A stretch of 64,000 nucleotides of DNA from DASRVA01 sp050732875 (GTDB lineage Bacteria > Gemmatimonadota > Gemmatimonadetes > JACCXV01 > JAHWKZ01). Below, one piece after another: positions 24,706 to 33,849 of this stretch. The notes under the pieces are model-generated. The model was given only the letters and a program-made list of their open reading frames with translations. It was not told the origin of the DNA and did no database searches. The first letter of the stretch is position 1, and each line of letters opens with the position of its first letter. The position numbers and the translations under genes were made by a program. The stretch is from positions 37,276 through 101,275 of the forward strand of contig JBOHRQ010000001.1 of NCBI GenBank assembly GCA_050732875.1. Reading direction: 5' to 3'.

Positions 24706-27416
24706 GATTCCTGCGACTTCGTCTTGGAGGACTTCTTCTTCGACTTCTTTCTCGAGGCCTTCTTCGTCTTGCCGGATTTCCTCGAGGATCCGTGCCGGCG
24801 GCCCGGCCCGCGGGCGGCCCGCTCGGCGAGCAGCTGGACGGCGAGATCGTGGGTCACCTCCTCGACCGTCATGTCTTTCGGCAGCGAGGCGTTCGTCTCC
24901 CCGTCGGTCACGTAGGGTCCGTACCGGCCGTCGTAGAGCTCGATCGGGTTCCCCGTCGCGGGTGAGGGATCGAAGGTCTGGAGCGGCTCACGGCGGGCGC
25001 CCCGCGGCCGCCCTCGCTTGGGCTGGGCGAGTAGCGCGAGCGCCTGCTCCAGGGTGACTTCCAGCGGCGACCGGTCGGCCGGCAGGGAGCGCGTCTCCTC
25101 CCCCTGCTTCACGTACGGCCCATAGCGCCCCGTGTGAGCCTCGACCGTCTCCCCCGTCTGCGGGTCCTCGCCCAGCTTCCTCGGCAGGGAGAGGAGCCCC
25201 AGCGCCGTCTCGAGGTCGACCGTGTCCGCGTCCATGCCCTGGAGGAGCGACGCGCGCTTCGGCTTTCCATCGTCGCTCCCTTCGCCGAGCTGGACGTACG
25301 GTCCGTAGCGGCCCGTCTTCACGAAGACCGGCTCTCCGGACTCCGGGTCGTGCCCGAGCGGCTGATCGGCAAGCTCCCCCTGGCGCAGCAGCTCGAGCGC
25401 CAGCTCGAGCGACAGCTCGTCCGGCGGGAGATCCGCGGGCAGCGAGGCGCGCCGGTCCTCCCCCTGCTGGAGATAGGGTCCGTAGCGCCCGACCCGGACC
25501 GCGACCGGCTCCCCGCCCTCGGGCGTGCCGATCGGGATCGTGCACACGTCACGGGCGTCGACCTCGTCGACCTTGGTCTCGAGCAGCTCCTTGAGCCCGG
25601 TGTCCCCGTTCCCGAAGTAGAACCGGCGCAGGTACTCGACGTGCCCCATCTCGCCCCGGCTGATGGCGTCCAGCTCGTCCTCCATCCCGGCCGTGAACTC
25701 GTAGTCGACGAGCTCCGACAGATGGCGCTCGAGGAGCCGCGTCACCGAGATCGCCACCCAGGTCGGGACGAGCGCGTTCCCCTTCCTGAACACGTACTCG
25801 CGCTCCTGGATGGTCTCCAGGATCGAGGCGTATGTGCTCGGCCGGCCGATCCCGCGCTGCTCGAGCGCGCGCACCAGCGAGGCCTCGGTGTAGCGCGCGG
25901 GCGGCTGGGTCGTGTGGCCCTTGACCTCCAGCCCCAGGCACTCGAGGCGCTGGCCCTCCTGGACCGGCGGGAGGAGCGTCTCCCGGTCGGCGAGTTCGGC
26001 GTCGGGATCGTCGCTCCCCTCGACGTAGGCCCGCAGATAGCCCGGGAAATCGATCGTCCTCCCGCGAACCTCGAAGGCCGCGCCGCCGCCTTCGATCGTG
26101 ATCGTCATGCGCCGGCCCCGCGCGTCGGCCATCTGGCTCGCCACGGTTCGCTTCCAGACCAGCTCGAAGAGCCGGTACTGGTCGTGATCGAGCTCTCCGC
26201 GGAGCGCCTCGGGGAGCTCGAACGGATGGCCCGCCGGGCGGATCGCCTCGTGGGCCTCCTGGGCGTTCTTGACCTTTGACTGGTAGGCCCGGGGCTCCTT
26301 CGGGAGATACCGCTCGCCGTACTCGGCCCGCACGAGATCGCGAGCCGCCTGGACCGCCACCCCCGCCAGGTGGGTGGAGTCCGTCCGCATGTAAGTGATG
26401 TGGCCGCTCTCGTAGAGGCTCTGGGCGACGCGCATCGTACGCCGTGCCGAGAAGCCGAGCTTGCGGTTGGCCTCCTGCTGGAGCGTGCTGGTGGTGAAGG
26501 GCGGGGCCGGGCGCGACGTGTACGGCTTCTCCTCGACCGCGGTCACCCGGAAGTCGGTCCCTCTCAGGCGCTCGGCCAGCTCGGCCGCGGAGCTCTCGTC
26601 GAGCAGGAGCAGCCCTTCGCCCTCGGGCCGCCCGGTAGCGGAGTCGAAGTCCTTGCCGGTCGGGACGCGCAGGCCGTCCGCCGAGACCAGCCCGGCCTCG
26701 AAGGCGCCGTCCTCGGTGGCGTCCTCGGAGGCGGCCCCCTCCCGTGGCGAGAACGTGCCCAGGAGATCGTGCCAGCTGGCGGCCACGAACTTCCGCCGCT
26801 CGCGCTCCCGCTGGACGACCAGCCGGACGGCCACGCTCTGAACCCGGCCCGCCGACAGCTTGGGCGCGATCTTCCGCCACAGGAGCGGCGACACCTCGTA
26901 GCCATAGAGGCGGTCCAGAATCCGGCGCGCCTCCTGCGCTCGCACCAGCCCCTCGTCGATCCCTCGGGGTGTCTCGAGCGCCCGGTCGATGGCGTCGCGC
27001 GTGATCTCGTGGAAGACGAGCCGCCTGACCGGCACGTCCGGCTTCAGGAGCTCGCACAGGTGCCAGCTGATCGCCTCGCCCTCGCGGTCCTCGTCGGTGG
27101 CCAGCCAGAGCGTCTTGGCGCCCTTCAGCAGACCCTTGAGCTTGGTGATCTGCTTGGACTTCCCGGCCACGGTGACGTAGATCGGCTCGAACCCTTGGTC
27201 GACGTTGACCCCCAGACGCGCCCACGGCTCGTCCTTGAAGCGCGCCGGCACCTCCTTGGCCCCGCGCGGGAGGTCGCGCACGTGGCCGATCGACGCCTCG
27301 ACCACGAACTCGGGTCCCAGGAAGCGCTCGATCGTGCGCGCCTTGGCCGGCGACTCCACGATCACCAGGTTGGGCGCGGCCTTGCGGCGGGTGCATTTAC
27401 GCGGTTTGGCGGTCAT
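24702..27416 (-). CDS. topA: DNA topoisomerase I (type IA)
   Basis: A 904-residue topoisomerase. TOPRIM domain (VIVESPAKARTIERFLG; DEDREGEAISWHL), active-site Tyr342 in HITYMRTDS, and the central gate domain to about residue 610. The C-terminus holds four GRYGPYV-type repeats (Topo_C_Rpt) instead of zinc fingers, and ends in a Lys/Ser-rich tail (residues ~875-904), a probable DNA-binding extension. A TATATT -10-like element lies seven bases before the ATG, so a very short or absent leader is possible. It is the first gene of the long minus-strand string. Confidence 0.96.
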   Translation of the reverse strand: MTAKPRKCTRRKAAPNLVIVESPAKARTIERFLGPEFVVEASIGHVRDLPRGAKEVPARFKDEPWARLGVNVDQGFEPIYVTVAGKSKQITKLKGLLKGAKTLWLATDEDREGEAISWHLCELLKPDVPVRRLVFHEITRDAIDRALETPRGIDEGLVRAQEARRILDRLYGYEVSPLLWRKIAPKLSAGRVQSVAVRLVVQRERERRKFVAASWHDLLGTFSPREGAASEDATEDGAFEAGLVSADGLRVPTGKDFDSATGRPEGEGLLLLDESSAAELAERLRGTDFRVTAVEEKPYTSRPAPPFTTSTLQQEANRKLGFSARRTMRVAQSLYESGHITYMRTDSTHLAGVAVQAARDLVRAEYGERYLPKEPRAYQSKVKNAQEAHEAIRPAGHPFELPEALRGELDHDQYRLFELVWKRTVASQMADARGRRMTITIEGGGAAFEVRGRTIDFPGYLRAYVEGSDDPDAELADRETLLPPVQEGQRLECLGLEVKGHTTQPPARYTEASLVRALEQRGIGRPSTYASILETIQEREYVFRKGNALVPTWVAISVTRLLERHLSELVDYEFTAGMEDELDAISRGEMGHVEYLRRFYFGNGDTGLKELLETKVDEVDARDVCTIPIGTPEGGEPVAVRVGRYGPYLQQGEDRRASLPADLPPDELSLELALELLRQGELADQPLGHDPESGEPVFVKTGRYGPYVQLGEGSDDGKPKRASLLQGMDADTVDLETALGLLSLPRKLGEDPQTGETVEAHTGRYGPYVKQGEETRSLPADRSPLEVTLEQALALLAQPKRGRPRGARREPLQTFDPSPATGNPIELYDGRYGPYVTDGETNASLPKDMTVEEVTHDLAVQLLAERAARGPGRRHGSSRKSGKTKKASRKKSKKKSSKTKSQES

Positions 27417-27521
27417 GCGCAGTAATATACGCGGTGGGGCAGGCGGTTCACGGCGGGGCAGTCAAACTGACCCACTACCCGGAGCGTCGGCAGAAAGCGC
27501 CACGGAACGTCGACATTCGGT

Positions 27522-27941
27522 TCAAGGCCGCGGTGTCAGACCCTCCAAGCGTGCCGCCTCTTTCAGCCGTTCGTCGAGGGAGAAGAACTCCCCCGACGCG
27601 GGGGTTCCCGAATAGATCAGGGCGGCGGAGAGCTGAAGCGAGTCTGCCGCGCGCAGGACGTGGCGCAGCAGGAGCATTCCGGAGAGACGTCTGATCTCTT
27701 CCGATGGCAGGATCTCGTCGCTGCGTTCCCAGAATTCCCCGAGGCGCTGCCTCGCCTCGCCCTCCTCGTCGGATCCGATCACCCCTTCGCGCCGCAACCG
27801 GGCAAACGCCGACCAGCACTCGACGACCGACCCCCACCAGAGGGCCACCGGCGAACGCCCCCGTATGGAGCGCTCGAGCTCGGTCGAGGTGGGCTGCAGG
27901 ATGAAGAGGGGGACGAGGGCGGACGCGTCCCAGAAGATCAC
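27522..27941 (-). CDS. PIN-domain RNase toxin (VapC-like)
   Basis: A 139-residue PIN domain. The acidic site residues are Asp5 (FWDASAL), Glu41 (VVECWSA), Asp100 (AADSLQLSAA) and Asp123 (SLDERL). VapC toxins cleave tRNA or rRNA and are neutralised by the partner antitoxin. The GTG start overlaps the antitoxin stop (GTGA), the usual gene order for such pairs. No mobile element flanks it. Confidence 0.88.
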   Translation of the reverse strand: MIFWDASALVPLFILQPTSTELERSIRGRSPVALWWGSVVECWSAFARLRREGVIGSDEEGEARQRLGEFWERSDEILPSEEIRRLSGMLLLRHVLRAADSLQLSAALIYSGTPASGEFFSLDERLKEAARLEGLTPRP

Positions 27942-28228
27942 CGGCCCTGTTCTCTCTCCTCGAGCAGGGCTTTGAGCGACAGACCTTCGGGATCCCGGGG
28001 CCGCGGCCGCTCCCAGAAATCCTCCGGCAAAGCTCCCTCGGCCGCTCGAACGAGTCCGGCTTCGATCAGACTCTGCATATGGGCGTCGCGCCGGTCGGCC
28101 GGCTCGAGCGGGGCGAGCCGTGCCACCGGCGTGCCGCGATCGGTGACGATGACCTCCTCGCCGTTGCGGACGGCGCGGAGATACTCGCTGAGCCGTGCTT
28201 TGAGGGTGGAGATCGATGCGCGCTTCAT
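27938..28228 (-). CDS. Phd/YefM-type antitoxin
   Basis: A 96-residue protein. The N-terminal Phd/YefM DNA-binding domain (ISTLKARLSEYLRAVRNGEEVIVTDRGTPVARL) is followed by an acidic/basic C-terminal tail (EDFWERPRPRDPEG) that would wrap the toxin. It is expected to repress its own promoter; an inverted repeat directly before the start codon fits this. It is coupled to the PIN toxin. Confidence 0.88.
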   Translation of the reverse strand: MKRASISTLKARLSEYLRAVRNGEEVIVTDRGTPVARLAPLEPADRRDAHMQSLIEAGLVRAAEGALPEDFWERPRPRDPEGLSLKALLEEREQGR

Positions 28229-28229
28229 G

Positions 28230-28244
28230 TGACTAGACTAGTCA
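28230..28244. promoter_or_regulatory. Operator-like palindrome before the antitoxin gene
   Basis: TGACTAG-A-CTAGTCA is a perfect 7-bp inverted repeat with a one-base centre, two bases before the antitoxin ATG, embedded in an imperfect longer symmetry (TTCATG ... ATGAA). The position covers the transcription/translation start and is typical of autorepression by Phd-like antitoxins. Confidence 0.7.
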
Positions 28245-28346
28245 TGAAGAGATGGTCCGTCAAGATCAGACAATCTCAGAGGGGCCCGGACGTGTTTCTC
28301 GGCGGAACACCCGTGGAGGCGGCGCGGGCGCAGGTCAGAAGCGCGG

Positions 28347-29528
28347 TTACTCCGCTTCGGGCTGGTGCACCACGCCGGTGACCACGAACTCGACCGCGTC
28401 CGTGCCGGCCGCGATCGCCACGACCGCGTTCCGGCCCTCGGTGGCCCCGAGGAGCTGGTTCTGGGCCAGCCCGAACGCGTCGGTCACCGTGGTCGCGGCG
28501 AGCAGCGTTCCCCCGCCATCCGAGACCACCCACTGGACCGCCACGCCGGCCGCCGGCTGGTCGAAGGCGTCCAGCGCCTGGACCACGAACGGATTGGGAT
28601 CCCGGCCCCGGAAGTCGGGGCTGCCGGGGGCGTTCAGGGTGTCGATGACGGCTGTCTGGTCCTCGCCCGCGATCGCCACCAGCCGGGCCGCGGGGGCGGC
28701 CGTGGCGGTGGCGGTGAACGTCACCTCGAAGGCGGCCGGGTTCGCGCCCGCGCCGGACAGCGTGCGGGCGGCGACCGAGTAGGCGCCGACCCGGGTTCCC
28801 AGGCGCAGGAAGGCGCGGGCGTGCCCGGCGGCGTCGGTCACGACCTGGATCTGGCCTGTCGTCGTGCCGTCGCGCGCCGGGGCGACGCCCGCGGATGGCC
28901 CGGCCGCCTGCTCGAGCGTGAACGTGACCGGATGCTCGGCTACCGGCAGCCCGTCCGGGTTGAGGACCCGCACCTCGAGCGGATCGGCCAGGAAGGCGCC
29001 CGCCGGCCCGCTCTGTTCGTCGCCGACGGTCTTCTCGAGCTGGGCGGCCTCGAACGGGTCGCTGAGCACCTGGATCTGGAACTGGAGCTCCAGGATACCG
29101 TCGGCGGTTTTGGTCTGCGCCTCGACGATCGCGAGCCCCGCCGAGAGCGGCCGGAACTCGACCTGCGTGAACCCCTGGTCGTCGGTGAGCGTGCTGTCGG
29201 ACCCGAAGACGCCGGCGCCGGCGAGGACCACGTAGTGGACGACGGCGGCCCGGACCGGGCGCGACCGGCGGTCCACCACCCTGAGCCGCAGGAAGGCGCC
29301 CGTCGGGGCGCCGAGCTGGGCGACCAGGCTCTGGCCCGAGACCGCCACCAGCCGGTCCGGCCGGCCGCCCCCCGGCGCGTCGTCGACCAGCGCGTCGTCA
29401 CAGCCGGCCACACCGAGCCAGGCCACGAGCCCGATGGCGAGGAGCCGGGCGCCCGGCCGGGCGGTCACCGGGAAAGCGTCCATCCGCAGCCGGGGTCCCG
29501 CCCGGCAGCCGCTCGAGAGCCCGCTCAT
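28347..29528 (-). CDS. Ig-like-domain lipoprotein coupled to pilQ
   Basis: A 393-residue protein with a lipoprotein signal (LVAWLGVAGC, Cys43 if the ATG at 29528 is used). The rest is beta-rich and made of three to four bacterial Ig-like (Big-type) domains with LTDDQGFTQVEF-like turns (DAAGHARAFL, DAFGLAQNQLL). The 29528 ATG overlaps the pilQ stop (ATGA); an ATG at 29483 would give a standard short signal. It is likely anchored in the outer membrane. A pilus-secretin accessory role is inferred only from coupling. Confidence 0.75.
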   Translation of the reverse strand: MSGLSSGCRAGPRLRMDAFPVTARPGARLLAIGLVAWLGVAGCDDALVDDAPGGGRPDRLVAVSGQSLVAQLGAPTGAFLRLRVVDRRSRPVRAAVVHYVVLAGAGVFGSDSTLTDDQGFTQVEFRPLSAGLAIVEAQTKTADGILELQFQIQVLSDPFEAAQLEKTVGDEQSGPAGAFLADPLEVRVLNPDGLPVAEHPVTFTLEQAAGPSAGVAPARDGTTTGQIQVVTDAAGHARAFLRLGTRVGAYSVAARTLSGAGANPAAFEVTFTATATAAPAARLVAIAGEDQTAVIDTLNAPGSPDFRGRDPNPFVVQALDAFDQPAAGVAVQWVVSDGGGTLLAATTVTDAFGLAQNQLLGATEGRNAVVAIAAGTDAVEFVVTGVVHQPEAE

Positions 29529-31492
29529 CCGCTCGTCCCCCGCAGCCCAGGAGCCATTCTATAGGTCTGGAACAGGCCCTCCGAGCAGAGCGGCAGATAG
29601 ATCTCGAGGGCCGCCGTCTCCACCGCCGTGTAGACCGGCACGCCGCGGAAGTTCCCGACCGCCACCAGGCCTCGGAAATCCATCCGCTGCGGCGATCCGT
29701 AGCGGAGCCAGCGCTCGCCGTTGTGGACGATGGCCTGGTCGCCCCGGTACCAGGACTGGTCCTCGAGGCAGACGGCCGAGACGGTCTCCGGCTCGGGGTC
29801 GTCCACCGGCATCACGTAGGGCGTCACGAAGATCAGCAGGTCGCGCTTTTCCTCCCGTTTCCGCTCGCTCCGGAACAGGGCGCCCAGGAGCGGGATGTCC
29901 TTGAGCACGGGAATGCCACGCCGGACGGTCGACACGTCCTCGACGGTGAGCCCGCCGATGACCGCGGTCTCGCCGTCGTCCACGAGGATCTGCGAGGTCG
30001 CGCGCTGCGTGTTGAACGTCACGCCGATCGCCGGGTCGGAGATCGCCACGCCCGAGCGCTCGGCATGGAGGTCCATGAGCACCTTGCCGTTGGCCGTGAT
30101 GTGCGGGGTGACGCGCAGGATGATGCCGGTCTCGATCAGCTCCACGCTGGCCCGGGCCTCGGGCGTGTCGGCGCCTACGTCGAGGACGCGGATGGGCGTT
30201 CGCTCCCCCACGAAGACCTCGGCCGGGAGGTTGTTGAGCACCGTCGTCTGGGGCTCGGCCTGGATGTCCGCCAGCTCGCGCTGCTCGAGCGCCTGCAGGA
30301 GGCCGCCGACGTTCAGGCCCGAAGCCAGGGTTCCGAGCGACAGGTCGAGGAAGGGATCCGCCAGCGTGCCCTCGGTGTTGGCGAGCACGTGGGTGTCCAC
30401 CGTCGGATCGCGCAGGTTCTCGACCCGCCACTTCACGCCCAGATCCCGCAGGTCGACCTTGTTCACGAACACGATCTTGGCCTTGATCGTCACCTGCGGG
30501 GTCTGGACGTCGAGCTCGCGGACGATGTCGGTGATCCGCTGGACGCGGGCCGGGATGTCGGTGATGACGAGCGAGTTGGTCTTGGCGTCGGCGCTGACGC
30601 TGCCGCGCTCGGACTTGAGCGGCGCCAGAACCGGGACCACGTCCGCGGCGGCGATGTAGTTGAGCTGGAGCACGATCGTGCCGAGATCCACGAGCTGCTC
30701 GGTCTCGCGCAGGTTCTGGACGGTGTCCACGCGGATGATGCCGTTCTGGTGGCGCACCTCGAGGCCGTTGGCGTGCATGACGGCCACCAGCGCCTCGTCC
30801 CAGGGGCGGTCGCGGATGTCGGCGGTGATCCGGATGCCGCGCGCTCCGGCGCCGGCGACGATCGAACGGCCGCTGATCTCGCCGAAAGCGCGGATCACGG
30901 TCTCGATGTCGGCGCCCTGGAAGGAGAGCGAGATCGGGTCGCCGTCGACGCCGTCCAGGCCGGGCTCCGGCCCACGGAGCGAGGTCGCGTAGGACGCCGG
31001 AGACGTGGAAACCCTCGTCACGCTGCCACCCGGCGCCTCCCGGGCGTCGCCATCCGCGACGAAGGCGTTGAAGGCCGCGCCGGGGTTGTCGAAGGTGATG
31101 TGGACCTGCGAACCCTGTTGATAGACCGCGTAGGCGGTGACCCCAGTCAGCGCGATGTCGAGCCGGACGCGGTCCGGCGACGGCGCGCTGGCGACCACGT
31201 AGCGCACGCCGCCGCGCCGGATCCCGTCGTACTCCTGGAGCGGCAGCCCGGGGCTGACCCCCAGGAGCTCGATCGTGAGCCGGGGCGGCAGCGGCTGGAA
31301 GTCGTCGCGATAGCGGACGGCGCCCGATGTCTCGATGACGATCCGGGTGACGTCCCCCTCGCTGACCACCCGGAAACCGCGCACGACCTCGGTCGCGCGG
31401 CCGGCCTGCGAAATCGGGTTGCCCCCGAGCGGCTCCGCGCCGGCGCAGAGGAGCGCCGCCACGATCACCGGAAGGCCGAGCCGGCCGGTCAC
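29525..31492 (-). CDS. pilQ: PilQ, type IV pilus secretin with C-terminal extension
   Basis: A 655-residue secretin. Signal peptide, an AMIN domain (about 35-140), an STN/N0 domain (near 190-245, SLSFQGADIETVIRAF), N1 (about 260-340) and the secretin core (VGERTPIRVLDVG, ..ETAVIGGLTVED.., ending LLIFVTPYVMP). About 94 residues follow the core (562-655), with two Cys (575, 636) and aromatic-rich segments, unlike most PilQ proteins, which end there. It forms the outer-membrane pilus channel. The GTG start overlaps pilP (GTGA). Confidence 0.94.
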   Translation of the reverse strand: MTGRLGLPVIVAALLCAGAEPLGGNPISQAGRATEVVRGFRVVSEGDVTRIVIETSGAVRYRDDFQPLPPRLTIELLGVSPGLPLQEYDGIRRGGVRYVVASAPSPDRVRLDIALTGVTAYAVYQQGSQVHITFDNPGAAFNAFVADGDAREAPGGSVTRVSTSPASYATSLRGPEPGLDGVDGDPISLSFQGADIETVIRAFGEISGRSIVAGAGARGIRITADIRDRPWDEALVAVMHANGLEVRHQNGIIRVDTVQNLRETEQLVDLGTIVLQLNYIAAADVVPVLAPLKSERGSVSADAKTNSLVITDIPARVQRITDIVRELDVQTPQVTIKAKIVFVNKVDLRDLGVKWRVENLRDPTVDTHVLANTEGTLADPFLDLSLGTLASGLNVGGLLQALEQRELADIQAEPQTTVLNNLPAEVFVGERTPIRVLDVGADTPEARASVELIETGIILRVTPHITANGKVLMDLHAERSGVAISDPAIGVTFNTQRATSQILVDDGETAVIGGLTVEDVSTVRRGIPVLKDIPLLGALFRSERKREEKRDLLIFVTPYVMPVDDPEPETVSAVCLEDQSWYRGDQAIVHNGERWLRYGSPQRMDFRGLVAVGNFRGVPVYTAVETAALEIYLPLCSEGLFQTYRMAPGLRGTSG

Positions 31493-32007
31493 GGATCCTC
31501 CTCGGCCTGCGGCTGGGCCGGCTTTTGATCCGTGGACGGGGACCCCGCCGGCGCCGAATCCGGATGCGGCTTCGGCGCTGCCTCGGCCGCCCCGCGATCC
31601 GGCACCAGGCGCAGGGTGTCACGCCGGAGGATGCCGTAGTCATCGACCTCGAAGACGGCCTGGTCGGGCAGGATCTCGAGGAGCCGCGCGTTGCCCAGCG
31701 ACTCCCCGACCCGCACGAAGTGGCCGCGGCGGGCGTGATCCTCGAGCACGACCAGGCTGTTGCCGGGCGCGCCCATGAAGATCCCGGTCAGCTCGAGCTG
31801 CTCGAGGCGCGGCGCGCCGTCCGCCTCGGAGGCGTAGGTCCCGGTGAGCGGCAGGAACGGGTCCCGCCGGCCGTCCGAGACGTACGCCGCCGGGGTGACG
31901 GGCGAGGCCGCGGCCTCCAGCTCCACCGGCTCGATCTCCTGCTGGGCGCGGGCCTCGGCCGGGGCCATGAGGATCATGATCGAGAGGAGGGCCGGCCTAA
32001 CCTTCAT
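31489..32007 (-). CDS. pilP: PilP, pilus alignment lipoprotein-like protein
   Basis: A 172-residue exported protein. The signal (LLSIMILMAPAEARAQQ) lacks a lipobox Cys, so it is Sec-type rather than lipidated. The PilP beta-domain is recognisable (RRDPFLPL, then LELTGIFMGAPGNSLVVLED and VRVGESLGNARLLEILPDQAVFE). It ends with a Pro-rich tail. It links PilNO to PilQ. The ATG at 32007, preceded by a GAGGG, was chosen over 32034. It overlaps the pilO end by 11 bases. Confidence 0.85.
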   Translation of the reverse strand: MKVRPALLSIMILMAPAEARAQQEIEPVELEAAASPVTPAAYVSDGRRDPFLPLTGTYASEADGAPRLEQLELTGIFMGAPGNSLVVLEDHARRGHFVRVGESLGNARLLEILPDQAVFEVDDYGILRRDTLRLVPDRGAAEAAPKPHPDSAPAGSPSTDQKPAQPQAEEDP

Positions 32008-32668
32008 CGGGCCCTCTCGCGCCACGGACCGCATGGACTCCGCCCGGCGGTTCCGGGAGCGCCGCGTTGCGAACGGGCTCGATGCGGACCTCCCGCGACG
32101 CGCGGACGTACGCCGAGAGCACCAGCGTTCCCAGGACCTGATGCTCGAGCTCCCCGCGATCGGGGCTGTCGTCGACGATGCCAGCCAGGCTGACGACCTC
32201 CGGTCGGACGATCTGAGGCAGGTTGATCACGCCGGCCATGAACCGGCCGATGTCGTGGTACGAGCCCTGGACCTGGACCTCGTAGGGGACCTCCTCCAGG
32301 ACCTTTCCCACGATGTTCTCCCGCGGGGCGAAGCTCACGATCTCGACGTCCGCGGACAGCGCCGCACTGGAGACCCCGGACAGCAGGCTCATGGCCTCGG
32401 AGCGGTCGGGGAGCAGGGTCTCGTAGGCCGCCAGCGCCACCTCATATACGCTCTCGCGCCGCTCGAGCTCGGCGATGCGGGCGGGCTGGGTCAGCGCCTG
32501 CGCCTGACGGTTGGTCCGATCGAGCCGCGCGAGACGCGTCTCCGTCGCGATTCGATCCTCGTTGAGGGGCGACCAGACGTAGCGATGGAACAGCACCGCG
32601 CCGCCCACGAGCAACAGGGCGAACAGCGCCATCCGCTGACGGTCGGGGGAATCGAGACCGAACATCAC
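31997..32668 (-). CDS. pilO: PilO, inner-membrane pilus assembly protein
   Basis: A 223-residue bitopic protein. One membrane helix (about residues 13-30), a coiled-coil stretch (32-80), then the PilO ferredoxin-like domain (VPYEVQVQGSYHDIGRFMAGV). PilO heterodimerises with PilN in the inner membrane. The start is GTG (32668) or the adjacent ATG (32665), overlapping the upstream lipoprotein stop. Confidence 0.88.
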   Translation of the reverse strand: MMFGLDSPDRQRMALFALLLVGGAVLFHRYVWSPLNEDRIATETRLARLDRTNRQAQALTQPARIAELERRESVYEVALAAYETLLPDRSEAMSLLSGVSSAALSADVEIVSFAPRENIVGKVLEEVPYEVQVQGSYHDIGRFMAGVINLPQIVRPEVVSLAGIVDDSPDRGELEHQVLGTLVLSAYVRASREVRIEPVRNAALPEPPGGVHAVRGARGPDEG

Positions 32669-33189
32669 TCCACGGCGAGCCCGAGCTCGTCGAGAAAGAT
32701 GGGGCCCAGGTCGTAGAGCCGTCCGGAGCCGATCGTGAAGCCGCTCTCGATGAACGGCACGATCCGCCCCTGATGGATGAACGTGATCGCCACGTCCGCG
32801 AAGATGAGCGCTGGGGGCAGGTCGAGCGGGTTTTCCGGCCCCTGGCCCTGCGAGCCCTCGTCGCCGCCGCCACCGCCCTCGCCGTTCTGACCGGAATCCT
32901 CGAACCCCGGGAAGACGCGCGCGATCGCGATGCCGTCGTCGCCGGAGATAGCCAGGATGTCGGGTCCGTTGTAGGGCCGGCCCTGGGTCTGGTCCTGCCG
33001 GTCGCCCGGCGACTCCACGACCATGCGCACGCCCGCCACCGGCACGCGATTCGTCTGCGAAACGAAGAACTGCGCCATGACCACCGCCTCGTTGGCGGAG
33101 TTCTGCACCTCATCGGGCTCGCACGTGGTCACGAGGGCGACCGCGAGGACCGGCCCCAGCCATCGCAGGCGAGCGTTCGAGCGCGTCAT
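32665..33189 (-). CDS. Unrecognised exported protein inserted between pilN and pilO
   Basis: A 174-residue protein coupled to pilN by ATGA (with GGAGGGG just upstream) and to pilO by GTGA. The N-terminus is a signal (VLAVALVTTC) that may be lipidated at Cys23, although Thr at -1 is unusual for a lipobox. The mature part is acidic, with a Gly/Glu linker near residue 105, and ends in a beta-rich segment (DVAITFIHQGRIVPFIES). I do not recognise the family. Canonical clusters have no gene here. Confidence 0.78.
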   Translation of the reverse strand: MTRSNARLRWLGPVLAVALVTTCEPDEVQNSANEAVVMAQFFVSQTNRVPVAGVRMVVESPGDRQDQTQGRPYNGPDILAISGDDGIAIARVFPGFEDSGQNGEGGGGGDEGSQGQGPENPLDLPPALIFADVAITFIHQGRIVPFIESGFTIGSGRLYDLGPIFLDELGLAVE

Positions 33190-33845
33190 CTCTCCCCTCC
33201 TTCTAGCGGTCCCTCCACCGGATCGATCTCGGCATCCCCGGCCGTCGAGTCCGGCGCCACGTCCGGGATCCGCCGCCCCTGCTCCACCGCCACCAGCCTG
33301 AACTGCTGGACATCCAGGGAGTCACGCAGGCTACGGCTGACCTCGACCAGGGCGACGTCCCGAAGCTCCGGAGACGCTTCGAGGCCACGCATGAAATCGG
33401 TGATGGCGGCGTTCGCGAACGACGCCCCCGCGATCTCGATCCGCTCTCCCCCCGGCTCCTCGCGATCGACCCGCTCGAGCCATACATACGCCGGCAGCGT
33501 CCGCGACAGGGTCTCCATGAGGCGCGGCCAGTAGAGCCGCCCGTCCATCACGCTCTCCAGGAGCTCGATTCGTTCCGCCATGCGTGTCTGGGCGTGCTGG
33601 ATGCGCTCGACCTTTTCCACCGCTCCGTGCAGGCGCGCGCTGTCGGCCTGGGCCTCGACGACCGCGGCCTGCGCCTCGGACAGGCTCCGGCGCTCGACCG
33701 CGAAGACGGCCGCCGAGCCGATCAGGAGGATCAGCGCGAGAGCGCCGAGGATCAGCTCGCCGCCGGGGCGCCCGAGGGGCAGGGCGACGCGCGGCATCCG
33801 CGCCTCGCGCTGCCGGGCCTGCGGGATCAGGTTCACGCGCGCCAC
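33186..33845 (-). CDS. pilN: PilN, inner-membrane pilus assembly protein
   Basis: A 219-residue protein beginning ARVNLIPQAR, the short cytoplasmic N-terminus that binds PilM (family motif INLLP). One membrane helix follows (about 30-50), then a coiled coil and the periplasmic ferredoxin-like fold (LPAYVWLERVD, ..EIAGASFANAAITDFMRGLE). The start is GTG, four bases after the pilM stop. It pairs with PilO. Confidence 0.9.
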   Translation of the reverse strand: MARVNLIPQARQREARMPRVALPLGRPGGELILGALALILLIGSAAVFAVERRSLSEAQAAVVEAQADSARLHGAVEKVERIQHAQTRMAERIELLESVMDGRLYWPRLMETLSRTLPAYVWLERVDREEPGGERIEIAGASFANAAITDFMRGLEASPELRDVALVEVSRSLRDSLDVQQFRLVAVEQGRRIPDVAPDSTAGDAEIDPVEGPLEGGER

Positions 33846-33849
33846 GGCT

